Below are positions 21,187-33,871 of a stretch of DNA of 64,000 nucleotides, piece after piece. The notes under the pieces were generated by a model. The model did not search any database, was not told where the DNA came from, and was given only the letters and a program-made list of their open reading frames with translations. The DNA is taken from positions 124,001 through 188,000 of the forward strand of contig BSDZ01000040.1 in the NCBI GenBank assembly GCA_030268105.1. Direction: 5' to 3'. A program made the translations under genes and the position numbers. Positions within the stretch are counted from its first letter, which is position 1, and each line of letters starts with the position of its first letter. This DNA is from Volvox africanus. Lineage: Eukaryota > Chlorophyta > Chlorophyceae > Chlamydomonadales > Volvocaceae.

Positions 21187-24100
21187 TCACTTTTTCTTAA
21201 TCCCGTAGTCATCTGAGAGTACGAGCACCTGGTCTCCGGGCCCGAAGTCCAACAGCTCATGCGGCTTGGGCACCAGGCAACACCGCCCGTCAGGCCGCAC
21301 CACCCCGAGGGCCACCTGTCGAAGCAGTCGGGTGCTCTCGCTCAGCTCCGCGAAGGAGAGGCGCTCGCCTGAGGGAACATGTGGGGTGTAGATAGGGGGA
21401 GTAGGGTGGGGTACGAGGGGAAAATGTGTGAATTTGTATGTGTATGTGTGCGTGTGCTTGTCATGAAGTGGAAGCCCAGGTGTGGGGGAGACGCCAAAGA
21501 AGTCATGGCCTTTATGGATTTTAGAGATCTAGATCAGGTTTTAGGAATTTAGAGGTTTCGTACGGCTTGGACAGGCGACTGCATTCGCAGTTACGACAAT
21601 GCCTGGCTGAAGATAGGTACGGCATCGGCTTAGCAAAAACCCAGCATTCAAGGGGTAATTATAATATAGGAAAGCCCCCCTCCGCCCTCACCGGAGGCGA
21701 TGTTAAAGACTGCGGGGCTCCGAAGATAAAGCTCAGCTCCGTCCTTGGTGATGAGCTGAGACACCAGTTGGGTGTAGTTGGGCTGCGCGGCCACCTGAAG
21801 GGGAGAGGGGAGAGGGGAGAGGGGAGAGGGGAGAGGGGAGAGGGGAGAGGGGAGAGGGGAGAGGGGAGAGGGGAGAGGGGAGAGGGGAGAGGGGAGAGGG
21901 GAGAGGGGAGAGGGGAGAGGGGAGAGGGGAGAGGGGAGAGGGGAGAGGGGAGAGGGGAGAGGGGAGAGGGGAGAGGGGAGAGGGGAGAGGGGGGAGGATG
22001 ATAGTGATGATGGTGATGAGAGTGATGATGGTGATGATGGTGATGATGGTGATGATGGTGATGATGTGGAGTTCGAATTAATTGATGATACATCAAATAA
22101 TTAATTCTTAATGTATGCTGAGCCTTATGTGGGGAAAGGAGTGGGAAAAGGAGACGCATCCAGACGCACGGTACAGTGTTCAATTGTCGTACGTACCTGT
22201 GTGAGCAACGCGCCAATCAGGTCGTCCGCCAGGAAAATCTCGGGATTTCGAATAATTGGCCGCTTGTCGTGTACGGCAGTTGTAGTAGCATTGCTCCCGG
22301 TACCGGCTGTACTGCTGCTACTGCTACAATTCGTGCCACTGCTACTGCTGCTGCTGTTGTTGCTATTATTATTATTGCCACTTGGGCCCGATGAACCCCC
22401 ACCAGTAGAAGCCGTGGAAGCGGCGGCGGCGCCGCTGCCACTCGCTTGAGAACCTCCCGTACCGCTACCCCCCGATAAACTGCTGCCACTACTGCCACCA
22501 CCATTGCCGCTACTGCTGCTACTGCTATTGCTACTGCCATGCGCCGCTGCAGCTACTGCTGCGCTACTCTGCGACCCGACGGGTGCAGGGGCAGTGGCAG
22601 TAGCGCCGCTGCTGTTATTGCTACTGCCCGCGCCGGCACCATCTGCCGGTACCGATGACATGGCCGCCACCGCCTGCGACACCGAAGCGTTAAGGCTGGT
22701 GGCAGTAGCACCGCCGCCGCCACCGCCGCCAGTGCCGCTGCTGAGCCCGGGTACGGGCCCCTTCAATTGACCGCCGGCATTGGCCTCATTCCTGCTGCAG
22801 AAGAGGCGTCAGCCCGCGATTCGACATGATGCAGCAGCAGCAAGACTATTAATGGTGGACGTATGACAGTTAAAACGTTATCAACTAAAATGTTAGCGAC
22901 ATTTAGGACGTTCGTGCGCACGTGCTTGACGTCAAATCAAAATTTATATGTGTGTAGGATAGGGGGGTACATCACCCGTGGCCACTAACCTGGCAGTCCC
23001 TACCTTCCCCGGTGTTTCGGGGCACCCTCATCCAGTCTCCCATGCCGACTTCTCCGAAATCAGTGGTTTTCCCAGGTTCAGCACCCACCACCAGCATCCA
23101 GCGGAATCTGCCGAATCAACTAAGGCGTCAACTCCGCTACTGGTCAGCTCGCAGGTCACTTTAATTGGGGTCCTCACCGTCCATCGACATGGGGGCACCC
23201 TGCCCTTAACTTTAGGGTCTTTGGCCCGCTCTTGGTCGGTGTAGAATTTATGTTATTGTTTTTGTTCCGGTTTATGTTACAGATTTCAATTAAAAAAATA
23301 TTATATATATATACCCTATAAAACCCTATATATATCTAAACTAGGTTTGCGCAGTGAAAAGAACTGGGAATTTAAAAAAAAATCCCCAATCGGAACTTCT
23401 GAAGGAAACATGCCGTAAAAGTCGTATGCCGTACACTCCCGTAAAACGTACCCTATGGGAAGTGCGGGAGGGGATGTTCCCATCATCACCGCTTGAGTCG
23501 CTGCCAGCGGCCCCTCCAGATGCTTGATGGATTGGTTTTGGAGCGATAGGTGAGATTGAGGTTGAGCTTGTTGAGGCTGCTGAGATGCCGAAGAAGTTCG
23601 GCCGACAATGACAGTCGACGGTTTGGAGCCCGCAAACGGCGCCGCCTGCGCCGCCGCCGCTGCTGAGTTTGCCAGCGACAGCGGCCCATTTCCCATTCCC
23701 GACGGTGATGACGCCACTGTACCACCTCCACCGCCGCCGCCGCCGCCGCCGGTGGATTCCGTTCCTGCGACATCCGCCGCCGCCGCCGCCGCCACCGTGG
23801 ACCTCGTGGCGCCTGCCGATGACGATGATTCTGTGCCTGCGCTTGCAGCTAGCCCCGCCGGCATCGGCGCCGTCGGCGCCGCACTGGAAACCGCCGGCTC
23901 GCTGCTGCTGCCGCCGCCCCCACCGCCGCTGCCGCCAGCGCCAGCGCCAGGCAGATGCAGCATTGCCGGCAAATGCCGCGACAAATCGAGACCCGAACCG
24001 GGCACCGGATGATGACCGGCGTGGCCGATATCTGACGATTGGGTTTTAGGGTTTCCCGCTGGATCTCGGGAAGACGACGGCGGCGCCGGCACCGGCGTTG

Positions 24101-26727
24101 CCGCAGCCACCGCAGTAGCGACGCCTCCCGCAGCGGCGCTGCCGCCGACACCGAATGTACCGCCATCAACCCCCGCCGCCGCCGCCGCCGCCGATGCTAC
24201 CATCGCTTGCGACTGCTGCTGTTGCTCTTTCGGCGTTTGGGCGGGTTCGATCCGCTGCTGCGGCTGCTGCTGTTTGGCATGAGGCTGTACCTGCTTCGGC
24301 CATAGCTGTAGCTCTTGTACCCAACGCTTTGAAGGGGGGGAGGAGGACGGAGAGGAGGAGGAGGGCAGCAACGCCCAACCACCGCCGTGTTTCTGACTGT
24401 GCCGTGCAAACACAGGCCAACGTAACGACCGCTGTTGGTCGTTAAGTTGGTTGAATACATCCTCCGGGTGTAGAGACGAGGAGATGGGGCTCGCTGCCAC
24501 GTCGGCAGCCAATGCTTCCGCCAACGGAGGTTTAAATTCCAGTTCCGTAGCTGTCGTACGCCTAGCGAATGGCAGTCGGGCCCGCCACCAAGGGGGTTGG
24601 TTGAGGCGGTTGGGAGGCTCCTGCAGTAGGGCACGGGTAAGATGGTTGGCGAGTTCGTTCTTGCCGATGCTCCATGCCGTTGCCGTTGCGACGGTCGTGA
24701 AGACGGTTGTGGCGGAGGGTCTTGCTGGGCTGCCCTCTCCGGGTGCAGCTCGCGGATAGAGACTATATCAAAGCTATCCACCGGCCAGGCCGTTGTTGGT
24801 TTTGGTGGTTATGGCGGTTGGATCCCAAGCGATTTATTACCCCTCACCTGCTCTTGAAGATCCTTCCCCGGCGGTTGAGGTGGTTGAGGCGGTTGAGGCG
24901 GTTGGAGACCTTCCTTCGGTGGGGCCTGTTGCTGTTTTGGTTGGGCCGCAGACTCCTTACTGCCGCTGGACGTCCTCTGCTGTTGTTGTTGTGGCTGTGG
25001 TGCTGTTGGTTGTTGCTGTTGTGGTTGCTCCACTTGCTGCTGCTGTTTCGTAGCCAGCTGTTGTTGTTGCTGCTGAGTCGGTTGTGACGGTTGAGACGGT
25101 TGCGGAGGTTGAGGTGGCGGTGGAGACAGCATCTCGAAGTATCTTCGTACGTGAGATGGACGAAGTGGAGGAGATTTCAAAGAGGGTTAGGAAGGAAGAC
25201 GAAACGACAGCAAAGCTAAATGGGGCCTATGGCACATTGAGTTTGGTGCTCTGATGGAACGAGCGGGGAGACAACTCGGGACGGCGGGCCGCATTACATT
25301 ACTTTTGATTGCTTTTCAATTAAATTATATATTACATATTATGTTAAATTATATATTACTAATTCGACAAGCTATCTATTATAGGGCATTGCAAATTTCA
25401 TGTTAACATGCATAGCTAAAGATTTGCAAGCTTGCATGTTGCAACAGACCGGTCAACTGGCGACTGGCAACCAACTTACCGCAATGCCGTTTCTGTTGAA
25501 CCGTAGCGGTTCAGGCGCGCGACAACGTGTGGCGGATCCGTACGACCGGAAGCAATCACTGCATCCTGCACCTGTTGGTCACCAAAATTCAGGATCCAGA
25601 TTTTTTCGGATCCGAATTTAAATATCAAAATAACATTTAAACACGTATACAAAAGATCTCTTAAGAGTAACAGGACTCGGAATGATTGAAAACCTACCGA
25701 TAAAAAAAGTCATAAATTTACAAATATATTCTAAATTTAACTTCATACCTGTATAAGGCCCGCCATCACCATCGCGTCAGCCTCCCTGATGCGCGCAGTG
25801 ACAGGCTTTTTAGCACACCAGCGCTCCATGTCCTGTACGAGACACAGAACGTACGACAGGAAATTATTCTGACGGAAGTAAAGTATGTCGTAATCCATGT
25901 CCCGGTTGCGTCAAAACAGTGGGCCCTACGTCTAAGGAAGCATTTCTAATCACCTTGTCAACTGTCAACGGCTTGACGGTTTCACAAACGGTTACCACAA
26001 TTACCGACACTATACCTGAATGGGCGGCCGCAGAACCACCGCGTCGGCCGTTCTGATTCCCGCCTCCTGTACGACAAGAACCAGTCTTTTACTGTGTGCA
26101 GTGTCGGCTAATTATTAACGGCGTTTACTTAGGGTCTTAGAGTTTTAATTTAAGGTTTATGGCATTGAGTTAACAATAAACCCTGAAAACCCCTAAAACC
26201 CTAAAAATAACGACAAACCGAAATGAATGAAGGTCATTAGCACACACCTGGAGCGCTCTCAGACTGAGCATCGGGCCCTTCGTGTCGACGTACCGTATAC
26301 GGCACGAACCTGACGACCCCGGCAGTTCCGGGTCCCCCGCCTCGGGGGAGGGGAAAGCGGATAAGATGAAAGTGACCTGACTGTTGTCAGGTGCGGAATC
26401 CAAAAACGCTGCCGCAACGTCCTATACGACAAAGCAGTTGGCAGGTGTACGGTGGAGGGGCCAGTAGCGAACACATTAAGGTAAGAGAGGGAAGGGGTGT
26501 GTGGCCACTGGTCCGTGTTTGTATTTGTGTGTGTAAGGGGGGGAGGGGGGTATGTGTGTGTATGTGTGTGTGTGCGCGCGCAGGGACGGAGGCGTAGACG
26601 GCGGACGATGTGTTCGTGGATCCTTTCCTCCCTTCCCCACAAAATCACTTTGCCTATCGCACCCAACGTTTTCCCGGACCCAGCGGAATACCATCCGGGT
26701 GTAACCACTCCTTCCCCCCGAGCACAT

Positions 26728-26764
<37 letters not shown>

Positions 26765-29700
26765 ACATACACACCCCAACACACACATACGCATGCACAC
26801 ACACATACACACAAACTCACCGGCACATCCTGCCACTGGTATCCCGCCATGATGACCTTCTTGGAAGGGGCTTTATAACCGCCATGCCGTTTGATTCGTT
26901 CCGCTGCCGCCGCCGCTGCTGGCGGAAAGAGTGCCGCCGTCGCGGGACTCGCCTGCGGCAAGCCGGCTACACGTGCCGGTACGAACATTACCAACACATC
27001 ACTAACCGCCAACTCCCAATTGTCAACTTCTCGGACGTCCATGTGAAGGCTGTAGCCGGAGCCGGCGGGGGGAGGCGCTACTGCGGACCCTGACGGGGCG
27101 GCGACGGAGCTGCCGCTGCCGCTGTTGCCACCGTTATGGCCGTTACTACCGTTTTGACCGTTGGCTCGCATGATGCCGATGAGTACGGCATCGGAGTACT
27201 GGATGCGGGCCTGACCGAAGGTCTCACCCACAAGTTGGGATGGTACGGGAACCATCAGTGCCTGGGAAAGATGTAGGGCGGTACGGCAATGACAAGGATA
27301 ACAATTTACATTACAAATGTAAAAATAATACAAGATGTAAGAAATATAGGGTTTAATGTCAGCGTGAGACTGACATCAAACATAACAAACATAACAGATA
27401 TAACGAACATAATGACCGTCGCTGAGTTTTATTTAATTGAAACTAAAAAATGAGGTTGGCTGAATCGATAGGCTGGATCGACACGTCGGCGAGTCAGCTA
27501 CGCATGCGAGGAAGTAAGCAGTTTCGAAATCCAAAATATGGATCCAGATTATCCAATCCAAATCCAAATCCGGAAATCGAAATCCAGGGCTCGTACCTTG
27601 ATGCTGTGGGGCCCGTGTTGTAACACACTCGCCCAGATTCGCAGCATCCCCGGTTGTACGGCAGCCTGGCAAGTAAATCTGCATTTGGATGTGGTTCAAG
27701 AAACGTTAACGGACACGGAACTCTAAGATTGCATCAAAAGTAATGTTTTATTTAAAGTCCATAAATCTACACAGGATTTCCTGTCGTACCTAAATGCCAA
27801 TGTGCGTTGTCGTACCTATCGATAACGGACGCGTCCGTTATTGAGAGCGCTTGCATGTTGCCGCGAATATTGGCGGGAGAGGATTTCGTAAATGATGTGA
27901 CGGGGTCCTGAGCGAGCAACACTTCGTCCGGCATTTGGAACAGCACGCGGGGCAGCCGTTGTCCCACGGACCCATGGGTCGGTTTCGGCGCTAGCCCCAG
28001 TGCAGACAGCACCTGGGCGCGCGACTCTGCGCTCAAGATCCCTGTTGGCAACCCGAGTTCTGGGGTTAGGGGGGTTTGGGGTTCTCAATGCAGGTACGTT
28101 ATGTACGACTTGCATGAGATGGTGTCATCTAAGATAGCCAAGAAAATGAAGTCGAGATGTGGGGACGGGTGAATTTGATACTTCGGACATTATGTACGTT
28201 GTTGATCTTCGCGGAGACAAAAACGTGGAAACCGCTGTCGTACAATTATAAATGATGTCACCGCCGCCCACACACACTCGTCGGCGAAACCTACCACTGC
28301 CGGCGCCGCCACTACTGCCGCCGCCGCTGCCATCACCGACCATTGGCAACGCATTCTTCGCCGCCGCCTCCGGCGCCGTCAGCGCCGCCAGCGCCATTGC
28401 CGTTGAGGCCTTGGCTGCCTCCGCCGACGCATGGCTGGCGGCGCCGCCAGGGTGTAGTACAATGACGGTGTGCGCCGACGCCGCCGCAACAGTAGTCAAA
28501 TCCCGAAGCTTTGTCCAAATTTACATTTGAATTTGGGATTTATGTATGTTTCGTAAGTTTGGGGAGGCCGGTTGTAGGGTGGTAGCAAGGTGGTTACGAA
28601 AAGTCGTCATGGGGTGAATGAAAAACGGTTAGAGTTAGTTGAGTTTCACCGCCTTTCATACAACGGAAAGGAGAAGGGGAGGGGGCAATATCGGATGTGC
28701 TAAAATCCAGACGAATAGAATGAGAGTTTACGCAGATCGCTTCTTTCTTGTTTATAAACAATGCATGTTGTACTCGTGTGTACTGCGTTTGCCGTACCAT
28801 AGCGGGGCTGCCAGATCGCGTGATGACATCCAGGCTGTTGGATTTCAGGCGCTCGGCTATTTCGTTGTCCATGTCCTGCTTAGGGTTGTCCTGCACCAGG
28901 CGTGAGGTGTGAGGCGTGAGGTGTGAGGCGGCCCCAAAAAACAAATGTGAATTAAGAAAATGATTTCCGAAAGGGACTCCAACATAATTATTTTAGTATA
29001 ATTTCCTTATTTCAATGCACTGTCCGCTATTTAATCGTACTTTGGGTTCATCTGCCCCGTCTTACCGACAACAGGACAACGGGGCGGCGGAAGAACGCGT
29101 CGTCACCACCGTACCGCCGGGCAAGGTCGTACTGCCGTAATAACGGAATCGTGTGATGCGACCAGTTAAGGACCAGTATATGGTCCCGTACACGTACGGG
29201 ATAATCCCCCGTCTTAATTGATCTGACATATTCCGGGTACGGCATAGCACGCACAGGTTGGCACAGTACGGCAGAGCAGTTGGTAGTTATGGACTAACAG
29301 TGCCTTCATGTCATTGTGGATAGCGAAGCAACAACGCAATATGCTTGAGGATACAAAGTAGAACACAAAATGATTATATTTTGATATATATAACACAATT
29401 ATAACAAAGTTTATATTTCCGACTAATATAAAAGGTACATCTGTATAACTTAGTGCACTATACATACTTACATTGTTTACATATAATCATATGTCTATGC
29501 CGTATCTTTATACAGCATTGTAAAGCATCTTAAAGCACAATGATGCGAGCATTGTAAAACTCCCTCTCTCATCTCCCCTCTTGTAAGTTCGTCTGTCCGT
29601 CTCCCTCACATATTGTATTCACCAAGCTGTCTAATAACCCAACCATCAACGAACCAACGACCAACCGAAACGTGTTTTTGACTTCATCCGAAACGATTCC

Positions 29701-32587
29701 GAGGAAGATGGCGAACGTGAAGAGACCGGTGAAGAACGCCGCGTTGACTACCAGGAAGCTTACAGCATTGTTTTCACGAACCTGTGTCGTATAACGGATG
29801 TACGGCATAACGTACGGCACGCTTGTAGGCTTCGGGCTTTTCCGTCGGACCTTTGCGTCGTACCTCATGGACACTCTCATCCAAATTCCCCGCTCCCTCA
29901 TCCCCATCCACCCTCTCCTCCCTCCACCTTTTGATTGAAAAAGGAAAAAGCCTCAGATTACCCAAACATAAGGCCCTTTTAGGTCTACATTCTTTCATCC
30001 CCCTCCACCCTCCCGGGCCCCATCCTTTCCGTAATGGGTGCTTCTTGCCCTCCCCCTTTTCATCCCCCTCCACCCATTCGGTGCTTTATTGTTACGACTT
30101 TTGCTCGTCTGCAAAGCCGAGGTGCACCTACGTCCCCGCATCTTCAACTCCTTTCTCCCCATCCTCCCCCCCTTCTTTCTCCCCCTCCCCCCTCCTCGTC
30201 CGCGATGTACCTATATTGTGAAACCTATTCAGGAAATCGATCTAAAAAGCTCTCCCCGCTAGCTGTCGTACCATGTTCGTTCCCGGCATCCTGTTTAGTA
30301 TGCAATGTATCTTAATGAGAGCTTCCACGAAGGATTGCCCGGCGCCGCGACCGCCTACCTGCAAACAGTTTACAAAAAACGGCATGTGTACGAATAAAGT
30401 ATGGAATGGATGGGTACGACCGTACTGCACTTGCCGTGACTAGCACATGATTCATATCCCTCACACGGACAGACAGCAGATAGCGTTAGGTAAAAGCACA
30501 ACACTCAATGACCCGTTGGTTTGAGTTTTGCCGTACTTACCGCCACGTAGTACAACGTCCCAAAAACCATCACCAGAGGCAAGCTGCTAATAAGTACGAA
30601 CGCGATCTTGACCGGAAGCGCCGCGTACGACCATTTCTAAATCGGTACGGGCGACCAAACGCGAATGAAACGCGGCAGGTGAGTGAGCAGTACGCGGGAA
30701 AGAAGAGGAAGGGGAAGGGGACACCGGCTCCGACCCCCCCGACGAACCACCACCAATATATGTCGTATGATAAAGTAAGGGTCGACATTATATAACCCAC
30801 CCGGTTTCTGAGCATCGCCTTCGCGCAACCTACATCCATCACCCCCCCAATCCCATCCCCCTTGACTCCCGCACCCCCACCCCCACCCACTCCTCCCACA
30901 CACGCAAAAGCACGATGCATATGTTCACAAATATACCACAAGAGAACTTTGGCATATAACTGGAAATGGACCTTCAACCTGAAAAGGAGCTGGCACCGAA
31001 ACCGATTGGATCCGTACACTCGTATTCCGCTCACTGTACCTGGAACGCCCGAGAAAGCGGTTCCAAAATCTGGTTGCAGAGCTCCCGCCACGTCAGCAAG
31101 TGCCATTGTACGGCAGCCACCGCTTCCGGAGCCATTCCGGGAACTGGGTTAAGCTGCACCCAGTTCACGGGCGACGGTGCCGGCGGCGCCGCCAGCGCCG
31201 CCGCTGCTGCGGTTGCGGCCGCTGCCGCAGCGGCCGACGACGATGCTAAGGTCACAAGTATGGCAACGCTGGCGGCGGCTGCGCCCAGCGTGAGAGCCCC
31301 CATGAGGGTTGGGTCCCACATGAGAACTGCGTCGTCGCCGTCGGTGCTGGTCTCGGCGTCCAAACTATCCCAACTCGAAGAAAAGTCAACATCGGTTGCA
31401 GTGCTGTCAAATACGCTGGCGTCAGTAAGGACCTCCACTGCCGCTGCGTCGGCGGCGGCAGCGGCGGCGGCGCCATCGACACCCGCCACCGCTACTGCAG
31501 TCGAACCGCCAGCGGCGACTGTACCCATGCCGCCCGGCAGTAGCATCAGCGGCAGGCCGCTGCCACTAGCAGTAGCACTGGACGCACGGCGGCTCTGCCG
31601 CAATAGCCGTTGGAGGAGTTCGTACGGCCGCCAGCTCAGCACGCGGAGCAAGGCCTGCACGATAACATTCGGCATCTCACGCTCGACCTTAATTGTACGA
31701 CTTATTGAGACCAGGTCAGACCCGGATCCAGGAGCAGCGGCGGCGCCGCCACTACCAGTGGGGAAACCGCCGCCAGTAACTCCATTGCCACCGCCGCTGT
31801 CAGCCACCGCCGTGCCAGCGGGCGCCACGGTTACCACCGTGCCGGTGGCGGGGACGGCAGCGCTGGTGACGGAATCGTGACTACGAGTGACGTACGTAAA
31901 TACCGCTGCGCCACCGCTGCCGCTGGTGGTAATGATCATACTCGTACCATTTCCGTATGATATCCCAAAACCTGCACCGCTGCCGCTACTGTTGCTGCCG
32001 CCGTCGCTAGCGGCATTGCCGCCGTCAAATGATCTCAGTGCGGCTGGAGGCGGCGGCGGCGGTGATGGTGATGTAAGCGGCAATAGCATCGGCAGCGGTG
32101 CCAGAATGCTGGTCGGTACGACGGGTTCGGAGCTAGCCGGATCAATGTCTCGCTCCTCAAACGACGCCAGAGGATTCCCAACAACGACGGGGAGAGGTTC
32201 CACGATGCTGATCCTACTGACCGTGCCGTCTTTATCAATGACTGTAGCGCTGTTGCCGCTGCTATCCGTGAAGCGATATAGCACCTCCGGAAGTTCCACG
32301 ATTCCGTACATTCCGGAATTCCTACTTCGACGGGAGGACTTCGAGGATGACTTCCCGCTCCTTCCTTTGGTCTGGCTGGCGCTGCTGCTGCCGCTCCCGC
32401 TGCCGGTGCCGCTGCCACGGACGCGAATGCTGCCGATGCTGCGACCGCCAGGGAGAATCGCAGTCATAACGCCAGGGCAATTCGTTCGGCCTGGTACGAA
32501 ACATAGCGTTTTGAAGAGGTAAGGAAACCCTTGCTTGGGGAGCGGTTTCCGCGAAGTGATCTGACAAGAGGCAAATCGCAGCTCCAT
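21187..32587 (-). CDS. CASTOR/POLLUX/PEC-family ion channel, 18 exons
   Basis: Predicted cation channel of the plant CASTOR/POLLUX/DMI1 and plastid-envelope PEC family: pore helices plus two RCK-type nucleotide/Ca-sensing domains. Exons (high to low): 32587-31040, 30636-30541, 30358-30272, 29781-29666, 29222-29066, 28890-28798, 28508-28262, 28041-27816, 27678-27597, 27261-26821, 26421-26248, 26066-26016, 25832-25749, 25142-24961, 24762-23452, 22791-22197, 21794-21692, 21368-21187. All join in phase (5775 nt, about 1924 aa). Diagnostic pieces are FGTLYYVAVGG (pore), AIFLGIVSDEV, DHILVLNWS (RCK1 start), LDVITRSGSPAM, VIMAGYQWQDVP (second RCK), FLADDLIGALLTQ, and a C-terminal FAELSES…GPGDQVLVLSDD. 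It is about twice the plant length because of Ala/Gly/Ser/Gln inserts. The start and the exon near 25 kb are the least certain. Organelle targeting cannot be judged. Confidence 0.85.
21798..21992. repeat. GGGGAGA minisatellite in channel-gene intron
   Basis: Roughly 28 nearly perfect tandem copies of a 7-mer (GAGGGGA on the plus strand). It lies directly upstream, in gene orientation, of the acceptor of the penultimate channel exon (21794). On the transcribed strand it is therefore an uninterrupted CCCCTCT pyrimidine tract leading into the 3' splice site. Confidence 0.95.
22948..23244 (+). mobile_element. ~300 bp dispersed element, copy B (intronic)
   Basis: Second copy of the element at 20408-20707, about 2.5 kb away and in the same orientation, inside the channel-gene intron 22792-23451. 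AATTTAT occurs on both sides (22941-22947 and 23245-23251), a 7 bp candidate target duplication different from that of copy A, which supports independent mobility. Confidence 0.7.
26725..26762. repeat. CA dinucleotide repeat in channel intron
   Basis: Run of CA pairs in the intron between exons ending at 26821 and starting at 26421. It gives rise to Cys/Val and His/Thr open frames on the two strands that are not genes. Confidence 0.9.
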
Positions 32588-33871
32588 AAATGAACCGTGG
32601 AATTCCTTCGCCCCAATCTACAAGATTTTACAACATCTGAAACAACATATAATTATCTGATTTGCGTCTGTGGATTCTGCTTTGTCTATTGGTTTATGAG
32701 TCTGCATGACAGCTTGGTGCGCGTTATCAGGGTCCCGCCTCTGCATTCCAGTAATCATTAATAAATGAAGGAGATAACACAAAATATGTAACCATAAAAC
32801 AAATTATTTGAAAAAGAGTATAAGCGGAAAGCTTGTAAAAACTTTCCGACTATTTCGTATAAGGCCCTCAACTCGCCATTTCAATCCTCCGGTACTCTAG
32901 GCTCTCCTATTCTGCTTTATTTGCAACCTCGAATTACTAACATTTATGAAACTAGTCTTCTATTTTTATCGGTAAACAGTTTACGTCCTTGAGGCAAGAA
33001 CTTAAATCTACATACGAAAGCGGACGTTAAGACTATTCGAGCGTTTGTTTTTTTAATGCGATCGAATAGACATTAGTTTTTTTTAAACAGTGGCATCTTG
33101 GGATGATTGGGAGCGTCTACGATGGTGCGAGCTGCGCAGCACGCACGACGTGTGGCCGCTATGCTCACGAAATGATAGTTGATGTCTTACCGCCTTAGAA
33201 GACTTTATAACTAAACTCTTTTACTGAGGTCATAGGTCATTCGTATTGGAAATCACACTTCGACAAACTCCATTTTGCTCTCGCCGATGCCGATGCCGCC
33301 CATTCTCCGAGCTTGCCACATAAAGCCATCTCTGAAGCCTGCCTCCTTTCCGGCAATCCGGCTTCATCGTTTATCTTCATACATAATTTCATTATGTTCA
33401 TTATATTAGTGTAGCTGCATTGCATGGAGTGTATCTGCTGTTAGGGTTTAGCTGACGCAGCGAACTGAAATGGCTACAGCCTTCTCTCCTCTCCTCTCCT
33501 CTCCTGCCCAATCACACAATCTCTCTCGTGATCACGCGACCCAGTCTTCCTTCTCGCTCTGATCTTGCCCCCCTCCCTTCTTCGCCCTCCTCCCCTCCCC
33601 TTTTTCTCCACTTTCTCCACTCCCATCACCACCTAATGGCAGCCCGACGGCGGGAGCAAGCGCTCGTATGTACAACATGACTCTGCTCCGAAACCCGCGT
33701 AGCAGCCGCTGCCAGCTCCAATTATAACACATACACACACATACACATAGACACACAGACACACACACGGGCTACGCAGATACCCGCCAAGTATCTCCTC
33801 GTGCAAGAACGGTAGCAGTGGCTGACGCAGCAGGGGCCGTACGGCGAAGCGGACTCACTGACGGCGACGGT
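32588..33871. promoter_or_regulatory. Divergent intergenic region, channel / RAD16
   Basis: About 1.3 kb between the presumed start codons of the minus-strand channel gene and the plus-strand RAD16-type gene, so both promoters should lie here. The first half is AT-rich. The second contains CT-rich (33481-33620) and CA-rich (33729-33768) tracts just before RAD16 coding sequence. I could not identify TATA boxes with confidence. The RAD16 reading frame stays open upstream of 33872, so a short 5' exon may also be present here. Confidence 0.5.

Noticed and set aside
21567..22216. Arg-Gly-Glu and Pro-Leu-Ser repeat proteins on the two strands
   Set aside because: Both are translations of the GGGGAGA minisatellite and an adjoining GATGAT tract inside an intron.
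24809..25180. Poly-Gln reading frame as the true channel exon near 25 kb
   Set aside because: Phase from the upstream exon and the match of …GLIQ/ILRD to the family favour the Ala/Thr frame ending at the gtaagg donor at 24960. The Gln frame does not join the next exon in phase.
30541..30636. Apparent frameshift in the channel pore exon
   Set aside because: Recounting the A-run at 30552-30556 (five bases) restores one continuous hydrophobic frame through the exon.
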